Shown in pieces: positions 17,752 to 26,985 of a DNA stretch of 64,000 bases. How positions within the stretch are numbered: position 1 is the stretch's first letter; every line of letters starts with the position of its first letter. A program made the translations under genes and the position numbers. A model generated the notes under the pieces. That model was not told the origin of the DNA, did no database searches, and saw only the letters and a list, made by a program, of their open reading frames with translations. The DNA comes from Halothece sp. PCC 7418 (GTDB taxonomy: Bacteria > Cyanobacteriota > Cyanobacteriia > Cyanobacteriales > Rubidibacteraceae): contig NC_019779.1 of the NCBI RefSeq assembly GCF_000317635.1, forward strand, positions 4,092,001 through 4,156,000, in the 5' to 3' direction.

Positions 17752-20700
17752 CGAATTCCTCCTTTTCATTGACATTGCAATTATGAAAAAGTAATTTTAT
17801 GAATTCTTCAAAGCCAGGAGTAGAGGTATTGTCGGCATTTTCAGTGACACAACCACCCAAAATTAAGATATCGGCTTGACTAACTAGTGTCACTGGTTTG
17901 AGTGTGTTGTCAAAGCCCAGTAACTGAGCATCTTCTCTCATCGCTACAAAGTTTAAGACTGCTAACTTTATGTTTTCCCCCTCTGCTGCTCGGATTTGCT
18001 CAAGTTTGTTGATTAAATCGAGAGGCGCTTGGTTTGGGTCTGCTCCTTGTCCTAGCCATTCTTGATATTCTAAGTCTGCTTGATCTTGGCTACGTTGATT
18101 CCAGAATTTGGCATCGACACGAAAGTCAGAATCAGAAACAGTAAAGTCATAGAGTTCTAAGACACTAGGATGGTTAAGCCTTGTGTGAGTTTTTATTCCT
18201 CTGTCATTGAGTAAGGCTCTGATTGCTTCTTCTCCTAAGCGACCTTGAAGTAATCGCTGGACAACTAGAGGATGAAATGGGTATCTTGCCTCTGTCTCGT
18301 TAGCAAAGGGAAAAATAGATGTTCTGTAACCCCTTTGATTAAACCAATCAAGGATAGCATCGCGTCTTTGGATCTGCTCATATAACCCTTCTGGATAATA
18401 TCGGATTCGATTCTCACCAGGAGAGCTAAAAAATTGCCAGGTTTTGGGATTGTACCAGATATCGCCATCAGGAATGCTCTCAGGAGGTCTCTCACAACAA
18501 GCCCACTCTTGCAGAGGAATATTAAGACCATATTGACTACTGTTGGGATTCCATCCATAGTCTTGTTTCAGAATGGCTTGACCTAAATAGTGCCATAATT
18601 GTGCAAGTTTATCAGTTTCCTTTTCACTCTCCCGTGACTGACGAATTGCAGGAACTAATTGCTGATCTATGATCTCAACCGCTTTCTCTCCTGTTTGAGT
18701 GGGTGTCATGAGATCAGTTATAAAATCACCTTGCGCCCTTTTGCATCGTTTCAGTAACGCTTCCAAAAGTTGAATATTGAGCTTACTGATCAATCGACGG
18801 TTATTACTGAAGGTGGGCATTGATGCAAATTGACTCAGTGCTTTCGCGATCTCAGATGTTAAATGAATTTCAACTTGAGGAGTCTTTCGCCAAGCTCGCT
18901 CAATACGACCCACTTGTTGCTGAACATTGGCTGCCGTATTTTTAATATAGTCATCAGAGCGCTTATAACGTTTGTTGAGGATTGAAATTTCCTTCTGAGA
19001 ATTGGTCATCAAAGGTAATATATTTTTTTTATGTTCGTAATGAGATAATTCTCCTACTCGACAAAGTTTGTCGAGATTCCTCAACTGAAAGCCAGCATGG
19101 GACATTTTATCTCCAGTGTCATCACTATCCTCAAAGGGGGAAAAGTAAAAATGCTGGGCTTCCAACAGGTATAAACAAGTCAGATCCATTTGCTCCTGAG
19201 AATCAGGAAGAGAAAAGTCTAAGTTGATGCCATTGGTTGCAGAAGCCGTCTGGGTTAATATGAGGACAATTCGATTGGTGTCAAATGCAGCTTGATACGC
19301 ATCGCTAAAGCCAGTTCTCTTTTGAGATTCTGCCGTTAGTAAACAAATAATTGCAGGTGCGTCATGAATCACAACGGGAATAAAAACATCATTGAATATC
19401 TTTGGGTCAAAAGTCTTTTGATGGGAGTGATTCTGTAAGATTGAACTAAAGTCGTTATCAAGTTGTAACCAAGAAATAAACTCTCGATTTTGTTGCGCCT
19501 GTGGTTCAAGTAACCATTTTCTCAAGTATTTTGTAGAGTTAACAAAAGCAAGTTGCCCTTGGTGATGTTTATTTTTCCCAGCCAAGTTAATAACATGAAG
19601 TAACTGGCTCAGCACTTTTTGACGATGCTTTTTCACAGCATCGGAAATGGGTTTTTCATTTTGCTGGAAAAAGTCTGGTGTTAATGAATCAAGCATTTCT
19701 CTCCCTTCATGACTTTGCTGGGTTGAGTCGAATTCATTGACCTTTACTTGTAAAGTAGTTTGTCTGATTGAAGCCTTTTCTGCGCTCACTTGTTCAATCA
19801 TGTTGTGCTGGAGGTCTAAATCAGCCTCCGATTGCACATAGGGAATCGGCTTTTTAAACCAGGATTCCTTTCTATCACTAAACTCAGTGCCTAAATAGCT
19901 TTTGGTGATGCTTGGGTTTCGAGCTTCAGCAAGATATTTGAGTGCAGATGTCAGCCAACGAGTATCAAAATGACCAATGGCACGCTCTATGTAAGAAGTT
20001 GCGGAAAGGGCAAAGACTAGGTTTCTGCTTGCTAATGAGAGCAAAAGTCCTTCTGGTGTGGTGGGGAGAAAGGCTCGTCTAATTTCAATTCGCAGTGGAT
20101 CAAGGTCTATTTCTGATGTATTTTGCTTCAGGAGCCAGTTCGTTAAACCATAAACATGAGCATGAGTATTGGGGAGAATATTGCTTTTAGTCAGAGGTCT
20201 TAACTCAACCAGATTTGCTTTTGGTAAAAAATACGAGGACAAATTAGGTAAAGTTGAACTGTAATGGGATGGACGATAATCATTGGCGGGATCAAACAGT
20301 AGTTTACTGAGCTTTTTAATATAGTCTCTCGCTTCCTCTTCAGTTGAAGAAATATCGGAGATCATCAGGCTAAACTCGCGGATAAATTTCTCCATTAAAC
20401 GTAAGAAACTGCCAACATCGACCGCTTCTTCAGTTTCATTGTCCTCTACTTTTCTTTGTTCAATTTCATAGCCATGTTTAGAGCGACGCATCGCTAAGGG
20501 CTGACTGGTAACTAAATGATCGGAACGAAATAAAAATTGTTCGCTGAAGGTTTTGTTCTCTTGATAGTCTTTCAACGGAACAACCAAAGCTCGTGACGAT
20601 CTGAGATCGATATTTTTAGTTTTTAACTCTTGCTCTATTTCATCAAGAAAGTTTTTGAGTCGATTGTTAATTTCTCGAACGGATTCAGATTTAACATATT

Positions 20701-21718
20701 GCATGCGCTGCAATAGTCTTTTTCCATTTTCTAAAAGTTGCCCGATACACTCAGGCGGTTCTTGTACCAATTGGGTTTGTGCTAAGAGTTTCTGAAGGAC
20801 ATCAGCTTGATAATCAAATTCATCAATAAAAATGACGTGATCCTTCAAGCGATTATCGGAAATGCGAACTTTATGCTGACCATCATAAAAGGATGAAAAG
20901 AGTTTGTGAGTGGTCATAATTAGCAGATGCTGCTGCTGGTCATGCCAACAAATTGCGGGAAAAATACGTCTAATCCAACAGTTACTTCTAAACTTATTAA
21001 GACGCTTTTGAGCAGATTTTACAGCTTTACTATCATTCCCAAACTGTTTTATTTGTTTTTCGACTTTTTGTTTTAAATTAGCCATATTGTCGAGTAGGCT
21101 AGACTCAAGTGAAGCGCAGGATTTTCTCAAGTCTTCCTTTTCCCAAGCGATATATTTGTGGTAAAGTTTAGCGTTTTTAGAATTAATTGTACGGCTTGCA
21201 TATTTGATCGCACTACAGGTTTGCTTCAGTTCTTCCTCAAGATTTTCAGAGGTGAATAATTCGTCATTTTTGAGACGCTCAATTGAAGCAAAAGGATCTG
21301 GTAGATCAGATGAGTTCGTCCCCGTTTCATGGGGGAGGGGAGTTTGGGTAACGGCTGAAACAACATTCTCATATTGAGCATATACAATGCTCACCGATAA
21401 AGGCTGACCCTGGCTATCTTTTGCCGTAGCAATGCTATGAAAAATGTCATGAAGAATGTTCCATCTGTGGGTGACAAAGATGGCTTGTCGATTAAAATTT
21501 TTGATCAGTTCTAAAGCTGGTGCAATTCTGTCGGCATTACTTTTTCGATAAAGTGAACTCGTTTTACCACCGCCTGTGGGACCTTGTAGTTGGCAGAAAC
21601 CTGCAATTCCTCGCTGATTCAGAGTCTGATCTTTTGGGGATTGTTCTGCAAGCTGGATTGCTTTTTCTAGGGTATGTTTAATAACGGCATTGTAAGATTG
21701 TAATGGCTCTGTTGTCAC
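17738..21718 (-). CDS. SF2 helicase fused to C-terminal PD-(D/E)xK-type nuclease
   Basis: A 1326-residue protein from GTG 21718, preceded by GAGGTGA. Motif I (Walker A) is GPTGGGKTS near residue 46, motif II is IFIDEFD near 297 (DEFD in place of DEAD/DEAH), motif III FALSATSY near 571, motif V TQTASATNGINLDF near 828 and motif VI QQVGRIERAWR near 938. These mark a superfamily 2 helicase/translocase, Cas3/DinG-like in overall look. Near 1163-1205 comes GRLGEEAIRALL, then ELYDFTV and FRVDAKFW: a helix Glu, an Asp and a D-x-K, the layout of PD-(D/E)xK nucleases. So one chain seems to combine ATP-driven translocation with DNA cleavage. Role in genome defence is inference from architecture, the novel partner and the transfer signs. 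Confidence 0.82.
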   Translation of the reverse strand: MTTEPLQSYNAVIKHTLEKAIQLAEQSPKDQTLNQRGIAGFCQLQGPTGGGKTSSLYRKSNADRIAPALELIKNFNRQAIFVTHRWNILHDIFHSIATAKDSQGQPLSVSIVYAQYENVVSAVTQTPLPHETGTNSSDLPDPFASIERLKNDELFTSENLEEELKQTCSAIKYASRTINSKNAKLYHKYIAWEKEDLRKSCASLESSLLDNMANLKQKVEKQIKQFGNDSKAVKSAQKRLNKFRSNCWIRRIFPAICWHDQQQHLLIMTTHKLFSSFYDGQHKVRISDNRLKDHVIFIDEFDYQADVLQKLLAQTQLVQEPPECIGQLLENGKRLLQRMQYVKSESVREINNRLKNFLDEIEQELKTKNIDLRSSRALVVPLKDYQENKTFSEQFLFRSDHLVTSQPLAMRRSKHGYEIEQRKVEDNETEEAVDVGSFLRLMEKFIREFSLMISDISSTEEEARDYIKKLSKLLFDPANDYRPSHYSSTLPNLSSYFLPKANLVELRPLTKSNILPNTHAHVYGLTNWLLKQNTSEIDLDPLRIEIRRAFLPTTPEGLLLSLASRNLVFALSATSYIERAIGHFDTRWLTSALKYLAEARNPSITKSYLGTEFSDRKESWFKKPIPYVQSEADLDLQHNMIEQVSAEKASIRQTTLQVKVNEFDSTQQSHEGREMLDSLTPDFFQQNEKPISDAVKKHRQKVLSQLLHVINLAGKNKHHQGQLAFVNSTKYLRKWLLEPQAQQNREFISWLQLDNDFSSILQNHSHQKTFDPKIFNDVFIPVVIHDAPAIICLLTAESQKRTGFSDAYQAAFDTNRIVLILTQTASATNGINLDFSLPDSQEQMDLTCLYLLEAQHFYFSPFEDSDDTGDKMSHAGFQLRNLDKLCRVGELSHYEHKKNILPLMTNSQKEISILNKRYKRSDDYIKNTAANVQQQVGRIERAWRKTPQVEIHLTSEIAKALSQFASMPTFSNNRRLISKLNIQLLEALLKRCKRAQGDFITDLMTPTQTGEKAVEIIDQQLVPAIRQSRESEKETDKLAQLWHYLGQAILKQDYGWNPNSSQYGLNIPLQEWACCERPPESIPDGDIWYNPKTWQFFSSPGENRIRYYPEGLYEQIQRRDAILDWFNQRGYRTSIFPFANETEARYPFHPLVVQRLLQGRLGEEAIRALLNDRGIKTHTRLNHPSVLELYDFTVSDSDFRVDAKFWNQRSQDQADLEYQEWLGQGADPNQAPLDLINKLEQIRAAEGENIKLAVLNFVAMREDAQLLGFDNTLKPVTLVSQADILILGGCVTENADNTSTPGFEEFIKLLFHNCNVNEKEEFDAIE

Positions 21719-21767
21719 GTTTCACCTCATTTGTTTAAGTCACTTTGATTAACCAATTGATGCTCAG

Positions 21768-21805
21768 AATTGATCAATTATAAATCCTATTTTAATTGGA
21801 CATAA
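21768..21805 (-). promoter_or_regulatory. Candidate promoter and palindromic operator of the helicase cassette
   Basis: On the minus strand a perfect TATAAT (21777-21782) is spaced 17 bases from TTATGT (21800-21805), a weak -35. A perfect 12-bp palindrome AATTGATCAATT (21768-21779) overlaps the downstream half of the -10, and a related half-site CAATTG follows. This is a natural position for a repressor. The promoter lies within the last codons of the NTF2-like gene and about 60 bases before the GTG start. Confidence 0.5.
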
Positions 21806-22184
21806 TTGGACTGCCATGATGATGGATAAGATACCATTTTTGTGCCATTTTGCGGAAGGTATTCGTGGCTAAAGATTGGGCTTGGATTTTTCTTCGTCGC
21901 TGCACTTGCATCACATTTTCCATCACAATTACTTGCGCGATCGCGTAATCGACTTCTGTTGTCACCACTTCGACATTGATTTCTAAATAATCGGTATTTT
22001 GGAATATTTTTTCCCAAGAAGTGCGAATGTTATCCCAACCTTGAATTAGCTTACCACCCGGATGAATACAAATGCTGCCGTTTCCTTGCCACCAGATTTG
22101 ATTCATGGTGGTGATATCTTTTTTCTCGAAGGCGCGATAAAAGGAATCATTGACTTCAAGAACCGTTTGTGCTTCTTCACTCAT
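21792..22184 (-). CDS. SnoaL/NTF2-like protein (DUF4440-type)
   Basis: A 130-residue cone-fold protein. I place the start at ATG 22184 (MSEEAQTVLEVND); the longer frame upstream would overlap the SDR gene and adds unlike sequence. NSFYRAFEKKDI-type helix (NDSFYRAFEKKDITTMNQIW), then CIHPGGKLIQGWDNIRTSWEKIF and a C-terminal strand WYLIHHHGSP are the hallmarks of this ketosteroid isomerase-like fold. Members often act as small enzymes or accessory proteins of unknown substrate. It follows the SDR gene by 14 bases on the same strand, so the two form an operon. Confidence 0.85.
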   Translation of the reverse strand: MSEEAQTVLEVNDSFYRAFEKKDITTMNQIWWQGNGSICIHPGGKLIQGWDNIRTSWEKIFQNTDYLEINVEVVTTEVDYAIAQVIVMENVMQVQRRRKIQAQSLATNTFRKMAQKWYLIHHHGSPIMSN

Positions 22185-22198
22185 TTTTTTTCTCAATT

Positions 22199-22882
22199 TT
22201 AAGCAGGAACTGTTAAGGGTTGACCGTTTTGTTTGGGTTGAATGTTTAGTAAAAAGGGAACGGCTTTTTTGACCCAAGCATTAACAGGGGTAAAGCTGGC
22301 TGCACTACTACCAAAACAAGTTTCTAACATTTCTGTATGAATAATGCCTGGGTTTAAAGGAATCGCAGCCATCCCTGAAGGGAGTTCTTGCGCGATCGCG
22401 CGGGTTAAGCCTTCAATTGCCCATTTGGTTGTACAATAAGGAGCAACATGGGGAGAAGTGGAACGTCCCCAACCTGAACTAAAATTAACAATAATTCCCT
22501 GTTTTTTTGCCATCATGGCGGGTAAAAATTGACGCATCACATTGGCAACGCCTTTAATATTGACATCAATAATTTGGTCAAATTCTGCGGTTGGAACATT
22601 CCAGAATTCTGTGGATTGATTAATTAATGCTGCATTATTCACAACCAGATCAGGGGGATCATAATTAGCTAAAAGTTGATCCTTCCATTGTTCCACTTGC
22701 GCTTCATCGGAAACATCAACTGCGGTAAAAGAATGAGGTTTTCCATAAGTTTGATTAAGGTCTTGAATGGCTGTTTCATTTCGCGCACAACCGACAACGG
22801 TACAGCCTTCTGCGATAAAGTTTTCAGCCATGGCGCGACCTAAGCCTTGACTAACCCCTGTAATTAAAATCCGTTTCGTCAT
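22199..22882 (-). CDS. Short-chain dehydrogenase/reductase
   Basis: A 227-residue Rossmann-fold oxidoreductase. The cofactor motif TGVSQGLG is at residues 8-15, VVNNAALI follows the fourth strand, the catalytic Ser lies in IIVNFSSGWGR, and the Tyr-Lys pair is in PYCTTKWAIEGL near 148. It is a classical SDR, using NAD(H) or NADP(H). The R/N residues after the second strand (CARNET) suggest NADP(H). The substrate cannot be told. It is divergent from the hybrid kinase gene and is followed by the NTF2-like gene. Confidence 0.92.
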   Translation of the reverse strand: MTKRILITGVSQGLGRAMAENFIAEGCTVVGCARNETAIQDLNQTYGKPHSFTAVDVSDEAQVEQWKDQLLANYDPPDLVVNNAALINQSTEFWNVPTAEFDQIIDVNIKGVANVMRQFLPAMMAKKQGIIVNFSSGWGRSTSPHVAPYCTTKWAIEGLTRAIAQELPSGMAAIPLNPGIIHTEMLETCFGSSAASFTPVNAWVKKAVPFLLNIQPKQNGQPLTVPA

Positions 22883-23341
22883 GATCTCATTGCTGTCGTT
22901 ACCTAGAGTCCAATTGACTCAGCTTAAAATATTTCTGAATCGTGAACTGTTTTCTATTGGGCATTTCACAACCACTGTACCAATTCGTTCTGAAGATCGA
23001 GGGATGAGCTTCATGACCCTAATTTTAACTAAATCATCAATTCGTTAAATTCAATTTAATTTTCTGATTCAAATCACACAATTCTGTGGTAGCATGAAAA
23101 ATAAATTTTCCTGATAACATCATTTAGGTTTTTGGGTTATGTTATCAGACCCAACAGAGTGTCAATGTGGATGAGCGCAATCTTGACAGTGCTGCTTTCC
23201 TGGCAGTGCAATCTTCAATCTATAATCTCTGGGCGATCAGAATTGTTCCTGCTGACAGCTTCCCGCAAGGCTTGCCATCACATAATCCAGTTACTAGTAG
23301 CACCCAGAGCTTCAGAAAGGTCAGCCTAACGAAAAAAACAG
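22883..23341. other. Divergent intergenic region before hybrid kinase
   Basis: A 459-base spacer between SDR (minus) and hybrid kinase (plus). Two short frames in it (from 23132 and 23167) have no recognisable protein sequence and no ribosome-binding site; I do not call them. The region holds the inverted repeat at 23111-23148. An AT-rich stretch at 23030-23105 probably holds promoter elements. Confidence 0.5.
23111..23148. promoter_or_regulatory. Perfect 10-bp inverted repeat upstream of the hybrid kinase
   Basis: CTGATAACAT (23111-23120) and its exact complement ATGTTATCAG (23139-23148) flank an 18-base spacer. The long spacer and the absence of a T-run make an operator or a leader hairpin more likely than a terminator. 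It lies 194 bases before the kinase start. Confidence 0.5.
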
Positions 23342-26300
23342 ATGTTTGATATTTTTAACCGTTTTCATGCTTGTCAGAATCAAACAGACCTTTTAGCAGT
23401 AGCTGTCGAGGAAGTGCGAGCCTTTTTCCGCAGCGATCGCGCTCTGGTTTATCAATTTTATCCCAATCATACAGGAGAAATCGTTGCTGATTCTGCCAGT
23501 GAGACTGCAACAGTCATTGATCCTACCACTGGTGAACAATGGCGACAACAGCTAGCAGCGATAAACACGCCACAGGTGATTAACTCATGTGAGGAGATCG
23601 GTTTCCCGAGTCTGGTGTTTCCGATTCCTATTCAAGGAGAGATTTGGGGATTATTGATCATCAAGCAAAATGATCAAGTATCACAAGAGGAGGACATCGA
23701 AACCTTAGAACCTATCATCAACCAACTCGCGATCGCGCTGCAACAACTTATTACCCAAGAACAACTACAAGCAGAACGACAACAGCGTCAACAACTTGAA
23801 CAAGAATTGCGAACGACGAAAAAACGCCTACAAGAAGCGCAGGGAATTCTCAAATCTCAAGGTGTCATCCAGAATCTTACCCAACAGCCAGAAGCAGAAG
23901 CAGCAGCAGTTTTAGAGGATCAACAAGCAGAACTCCGTTATGTATCGCAACGCTTACAAATAGCCATTCAAGCTGCAGAAATGGGAATCTGGGAGTGGGA
24001 TTTTGTGAGTGATCGGCTAATTTGGGATCAACGGATGTATGAAATTTTTGGTGTCGATCCTGATGCGTTTACAGGCACTGTCAAAAGTTGGCAAGACACC
24101 TTACATCCTGAAGATGCTGCTGAAACCATTCATCAAATTGAGCGAGCCATTCAAGGGGAACAAGAATTTGTCACCGAATTTCGGATTATTCATCCTGACG
24201 GATCAATTCGCTGGATCGAAGCCCAAAGTTTATTAGTGCGGAACGAGCAAGGAAAACCAGAACGCATCATTGGCTCTAATATTGATATTACTGACTATAA
24301 ACAAGCCACAGCAGAGCGTCAAAATTTAATTCAGGAACTTTCAACCTTTAAAGCTGCTCTTGATGAAGCTGCCGTTGTTGCCATTACTGATTCTCAAGGA
24401 GTGATCACTTATGTCAATGATGCCTTCTGTAACTTATCCGGTTATTCCCGCAAAGAACTCATGGGTCAAACCGATCACCTCATGAAATCAGATTATCATC
24501 CCCCAGAATTTTTCGAGGATTTGTGGGCAACCCTACATAGCGGTGAAGTCTGGCGTGGAGAAATTTGCAATCGTACCAAACAGGGAGACTTCTATTGGGT
24601 TAATAGTACCCTTGTCCCTTTTTTAGATGAGACTGGACAACCCTTTCAATATTTGGGCATTCACTTTGATATCACTGAACGTAAAGCAGCAGAAACTGCC
24701 CTTGTAGAATCTCAGCAATTTATTGAAGCGATTCTCGATAGCGTGCCTTTCCCCATCTTTTGGAAAAACCGCGACTCGGTATTTTTAGGTTGTAATCAGA
24801 CCTACGCGAATCTCACCCGCCTCCCTTCTCCTGCTGCGGTGGAAGGAAAGACTGATTTTGATTTTCTGCTTCATACCAGTCAGATTGAGAAAATCCACCA
24901 AGACGATCAAGAGGTAATGAGATCGGGTCAACCTAAATTAGGAGTGGAACAACACATTATTAATATTGCCCAGCAAGAAACATGGGTTGAAGTCAATCGC
25001 GCCCCGCTCAGAAATAGTCGCAATGAAGTGATTGGCTTAGTAACCACAATCCAGGATATTAGCGAACGTAAAGCAGCTAACTTGGCGATGAAACGGCAAC
25101 TTGCTGCCATTGAAGCTGCGGTTGATGGCATCAGTATTTCACAAGGAGACACTTATCTTTATTTGAATCAAGCCCATGTCGAGCTATTGGGTTATGAAAG
25201 TCAAGAAGAATTGCTCGGTCAGTCTTGGCGGAGTTTCTACTCTCCAGAGCAAGTCACTTGGTTTGAGCAGGAAGTCTTCCCTACATTGGCGAAAAAGGGC
25301 TTTTGGCAAGGAGAAGCCGTTGCGACTCGTAAAGACGGTTCAACTTTTGACCAAGGGATTTCTTTGACGCTAACAGATGAAGGATTAATGATTTGTGTCT
25401 GTCAAGATATTACAGAACGAAAACAAACAGAATTCGCCTTGCAAGCTAGCGAAACTCAATTTCGACGAGTGTTTGAGTCTAATGTGGTCGGGATGATGTT
25501 TACTGATTTTAGCGGTCAGATCACGGATGCCAATGATCAATTTCTAGACATTATTGGCTATAGCCGAGCCGATTTAGAAGCCGAACGCATTAATTGGGTA
25601 GAGATCACGCCCCCAGAGCATATCGAAGCGGATGAGCGGGCGAAGGAGCAGTTGCAACGCCATGGCGAGATCCAACCCTTTGAAAAGGAGTACCTGCGTT
25701 CAGATGGCAAGCGTGTATCGGTGTTGCTGGGTGTTGCGTTGTTATCGGAAAAAGATGCTCGTTGTGTTTGCGTCGTGGTCGATATCAGCGATCGCAAAGC
25801 AGCAGAAGCAGAATTACAACGCACCAATTCCGAACTAGAACGGGCAACTCGCCTTAAAGATGAATTTCTGGCGAACATGAGCCATGAACTGAGAACGCCC
25901 CTCAATGCCATTTTAGGGATGACGGAAGGACTCAAAGAACAAATCTACGGCTCTCTCAATCCAAAACAGATGCAGTCTTTGGACACGATCGAGCGCAGTG
26001 GTTCCCACTTACTCTCTCTGATTAATGACATTCTAGATCTCTCAAAAATTGAATCAGGGAAAATGGAACTCGATCGCGCTTCTACTGCAGTGGAACCCTT
26101 GTGCCAGTCTGCGTTCGTATTTATCAAACAACAAGCCTACAAAAAGCAAATCAAACTGGAAACGCAACTGCCTTCTAATCTGCCAAAGTTATGGATTGAT
26201 GAACGGCGCATCCGCCAAGTCTTAATTAATTTACTCACCAATGCTGTCAAATTTACTCCTGAAGGCGGAAAAATTACCCTGAGTGTCAACACGAAAAAAG

Positions 26301-26983
26301 AAACAACCTCTCGCCCTGCTGCTGTGCAGATTGCTGTCAGTGATACTGGAATTGGCATTAGACAAGAGAACTTAAATCAGCTATTTCAACCGTTTGTGCA
26401 AGTGGATAGCACTCTCAATCGAAAATATGAAGGAACGGGATTAGGGTTGGCTTTAGTCAAACGGACCGTGGAACTTCACGGAGGAGAAGTCAGTGTCAGC
26501 AGTGAAGTGGGGGTGGGCAGTTGTTTTACCATTGAATTGCCTTATATGATGGGGGCAGCATCTGCTGAAACAACTACTCCATCGGATTTAGAAATCACCG
26601 TCACTGAAGAGCAAACCCCTGCTTTAATTTTGATGGCAGAGGATAATTCAGCCAATATCCTAACGATGAAAAGCTATCTCGAAGCAAAAGGGTATCGTCT
26701 GATTGTCGCTAATAATGGACTGGAAGCAATTAACCTTGCGCGATCGCAGCAACCCGATCTGATTTTAATGGATATCCAAATGCCAGATCTCGATGGGCTC
26801 GAAGCGATTCAACAAATTCGGAGTGATGGGAATGAGACTGTGCCGATTATTGCTTTAACAGCTTTAGCCATGGAAAACGATCGCGATCGCTGCTTAGAAG
26901 CGGGGGCGAATGACTATTTGACGAAACCAGTGCGCCTCAAAGAATTAGTAACCACTATTGAAAACTTCTTAAATCGTGACTAG
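23342..26983 (+). CDS. Cytoplasmic hybrid histidine kinase: GAF, multiple PAS, HisKA, HATPase, REC
   Basis: A 1213-residue soluble sensor kinase. An N-terminal GAF domain (about 1-135; RSDRALVYQFYP) and a Gln-rich coiled coil (140-200) precede five PAS/PAC units (about 205-830, each ending near a D-I-T-E/D-R-K type motif). The HisKA box is NMSHELRTPLNAI (His near 850), the HATPase N-box LLTNAVKFTPEGG (near 966), then DTGIGI and GTGLGLAL. A receiver (about 1097-1210) has its acceptor Asp in LILMDIQMPDLDG near 1142. No membrane segment, so it senses internal signals. The GAF lacks a conserved Cys that I could assign to bilin attachment. The partner regulator is not adjacent. Confidence 0.9.
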   Translation: MFDIFNRFHACQNQTDLLAVAVEEVRAFFRSDRALVYQFYPNHTGEIVADSASETATVIDPTTGEQWRQQLAAINTPQVINSCEEIGFPSLVFPIPIQGEIWGLLIIKQNDQVSQEEDIETLEPIINQLAIALQQLITQEQLQAERQQRQQLEQELRTTKKRLQEAQGILKSQGVIQNLTQQPEAEAAAVLEDQQAELRYVSQRLQIAIQAAEMGIWEWDFVSDRLIWDQRMYEIFGVDPDAFTGTVKSWQDTLHPEDAAETIHQIERAIQGEQEFVTEFRIIHPDGSIRWIEAQSLLVRNEQGKPERIIGSNIDITDYKQATAERQNLIQELSTFKAALDEAAVVAITDSQGVITYVNDAFCNLSGYSRKELMGQTDHLMKSDYHPPEFFEDLWATLHSGEVWRGEICNRTKQGDFYWVNSTLVPFLDETGQPFQYLGIHFDITERKAAETALVESQQFIEAILDSVPFPIFWKNRDSVFLGCNQTYANLTRLPSPAAVEGKTDFDFLLHTSQIEKIHQDDQEVMRSGQPKLGVEQHIINIAQQETWVEVNRAPLRNSRNEVIGLVTTIQDISERKAANLAMKRQLAAIEAAVDGISISQGDTYLYLNQAHVELLGYESQEELLGQSWRSFYSPEQVTWFEQEVFPTLAKKGFWQGEAVATRKDGSTFDQGISLTLTDEGLMICVCQDITERKQTEFALQASETQFRRVFESNVVGMMFTDFSGQITDANDQFLDIIGYSRADLEAERINWVEITPPEHIEADERAKEQLQRHGEIQPFEKEYLRSDGKRVSVLLGVALLSEKDARCVCVVVDISDRKAAEAELQRTNSELERATRLKDEFLANMSHELRTPLNAILGMTEGLKEQIYGSLNPKQMQSLDTIERSGSHLLSLINDILDLSKIESGKMELDRASTAVEPLCQSAFVFIKQQAYKKQIKLETQLPSNLPKLWIDERRIRQVLINLLTNAVKFTPEGGKITLSVNTKKETTSRPAAVQIAVSDTGIGIRQENLNQLFQPFVQVDSTLNRKYEGTGLGLALVKRTVELHGGEVSVSSEVGVGSCFTIELPYMMGAASAETTTPSDLEITVTEEQTPALILMAEDNSANILTMKSYLEAKGYRLIVANNGLEAINLARSQQPDLILMDIQMPDLDGLEAIQQIRSDGNETVPIIALTALAMENDRDRCLEAGANDYLTKPVRLKELVTTIENFLNRD

Positions 26984-26985
26984 GA

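Noticed and set aside
23132-23329. Small frame before the hybrid kinase
   Set aside because: No ribosome-binding site, odd composition and no likeness to any family; treated as leader DNA.
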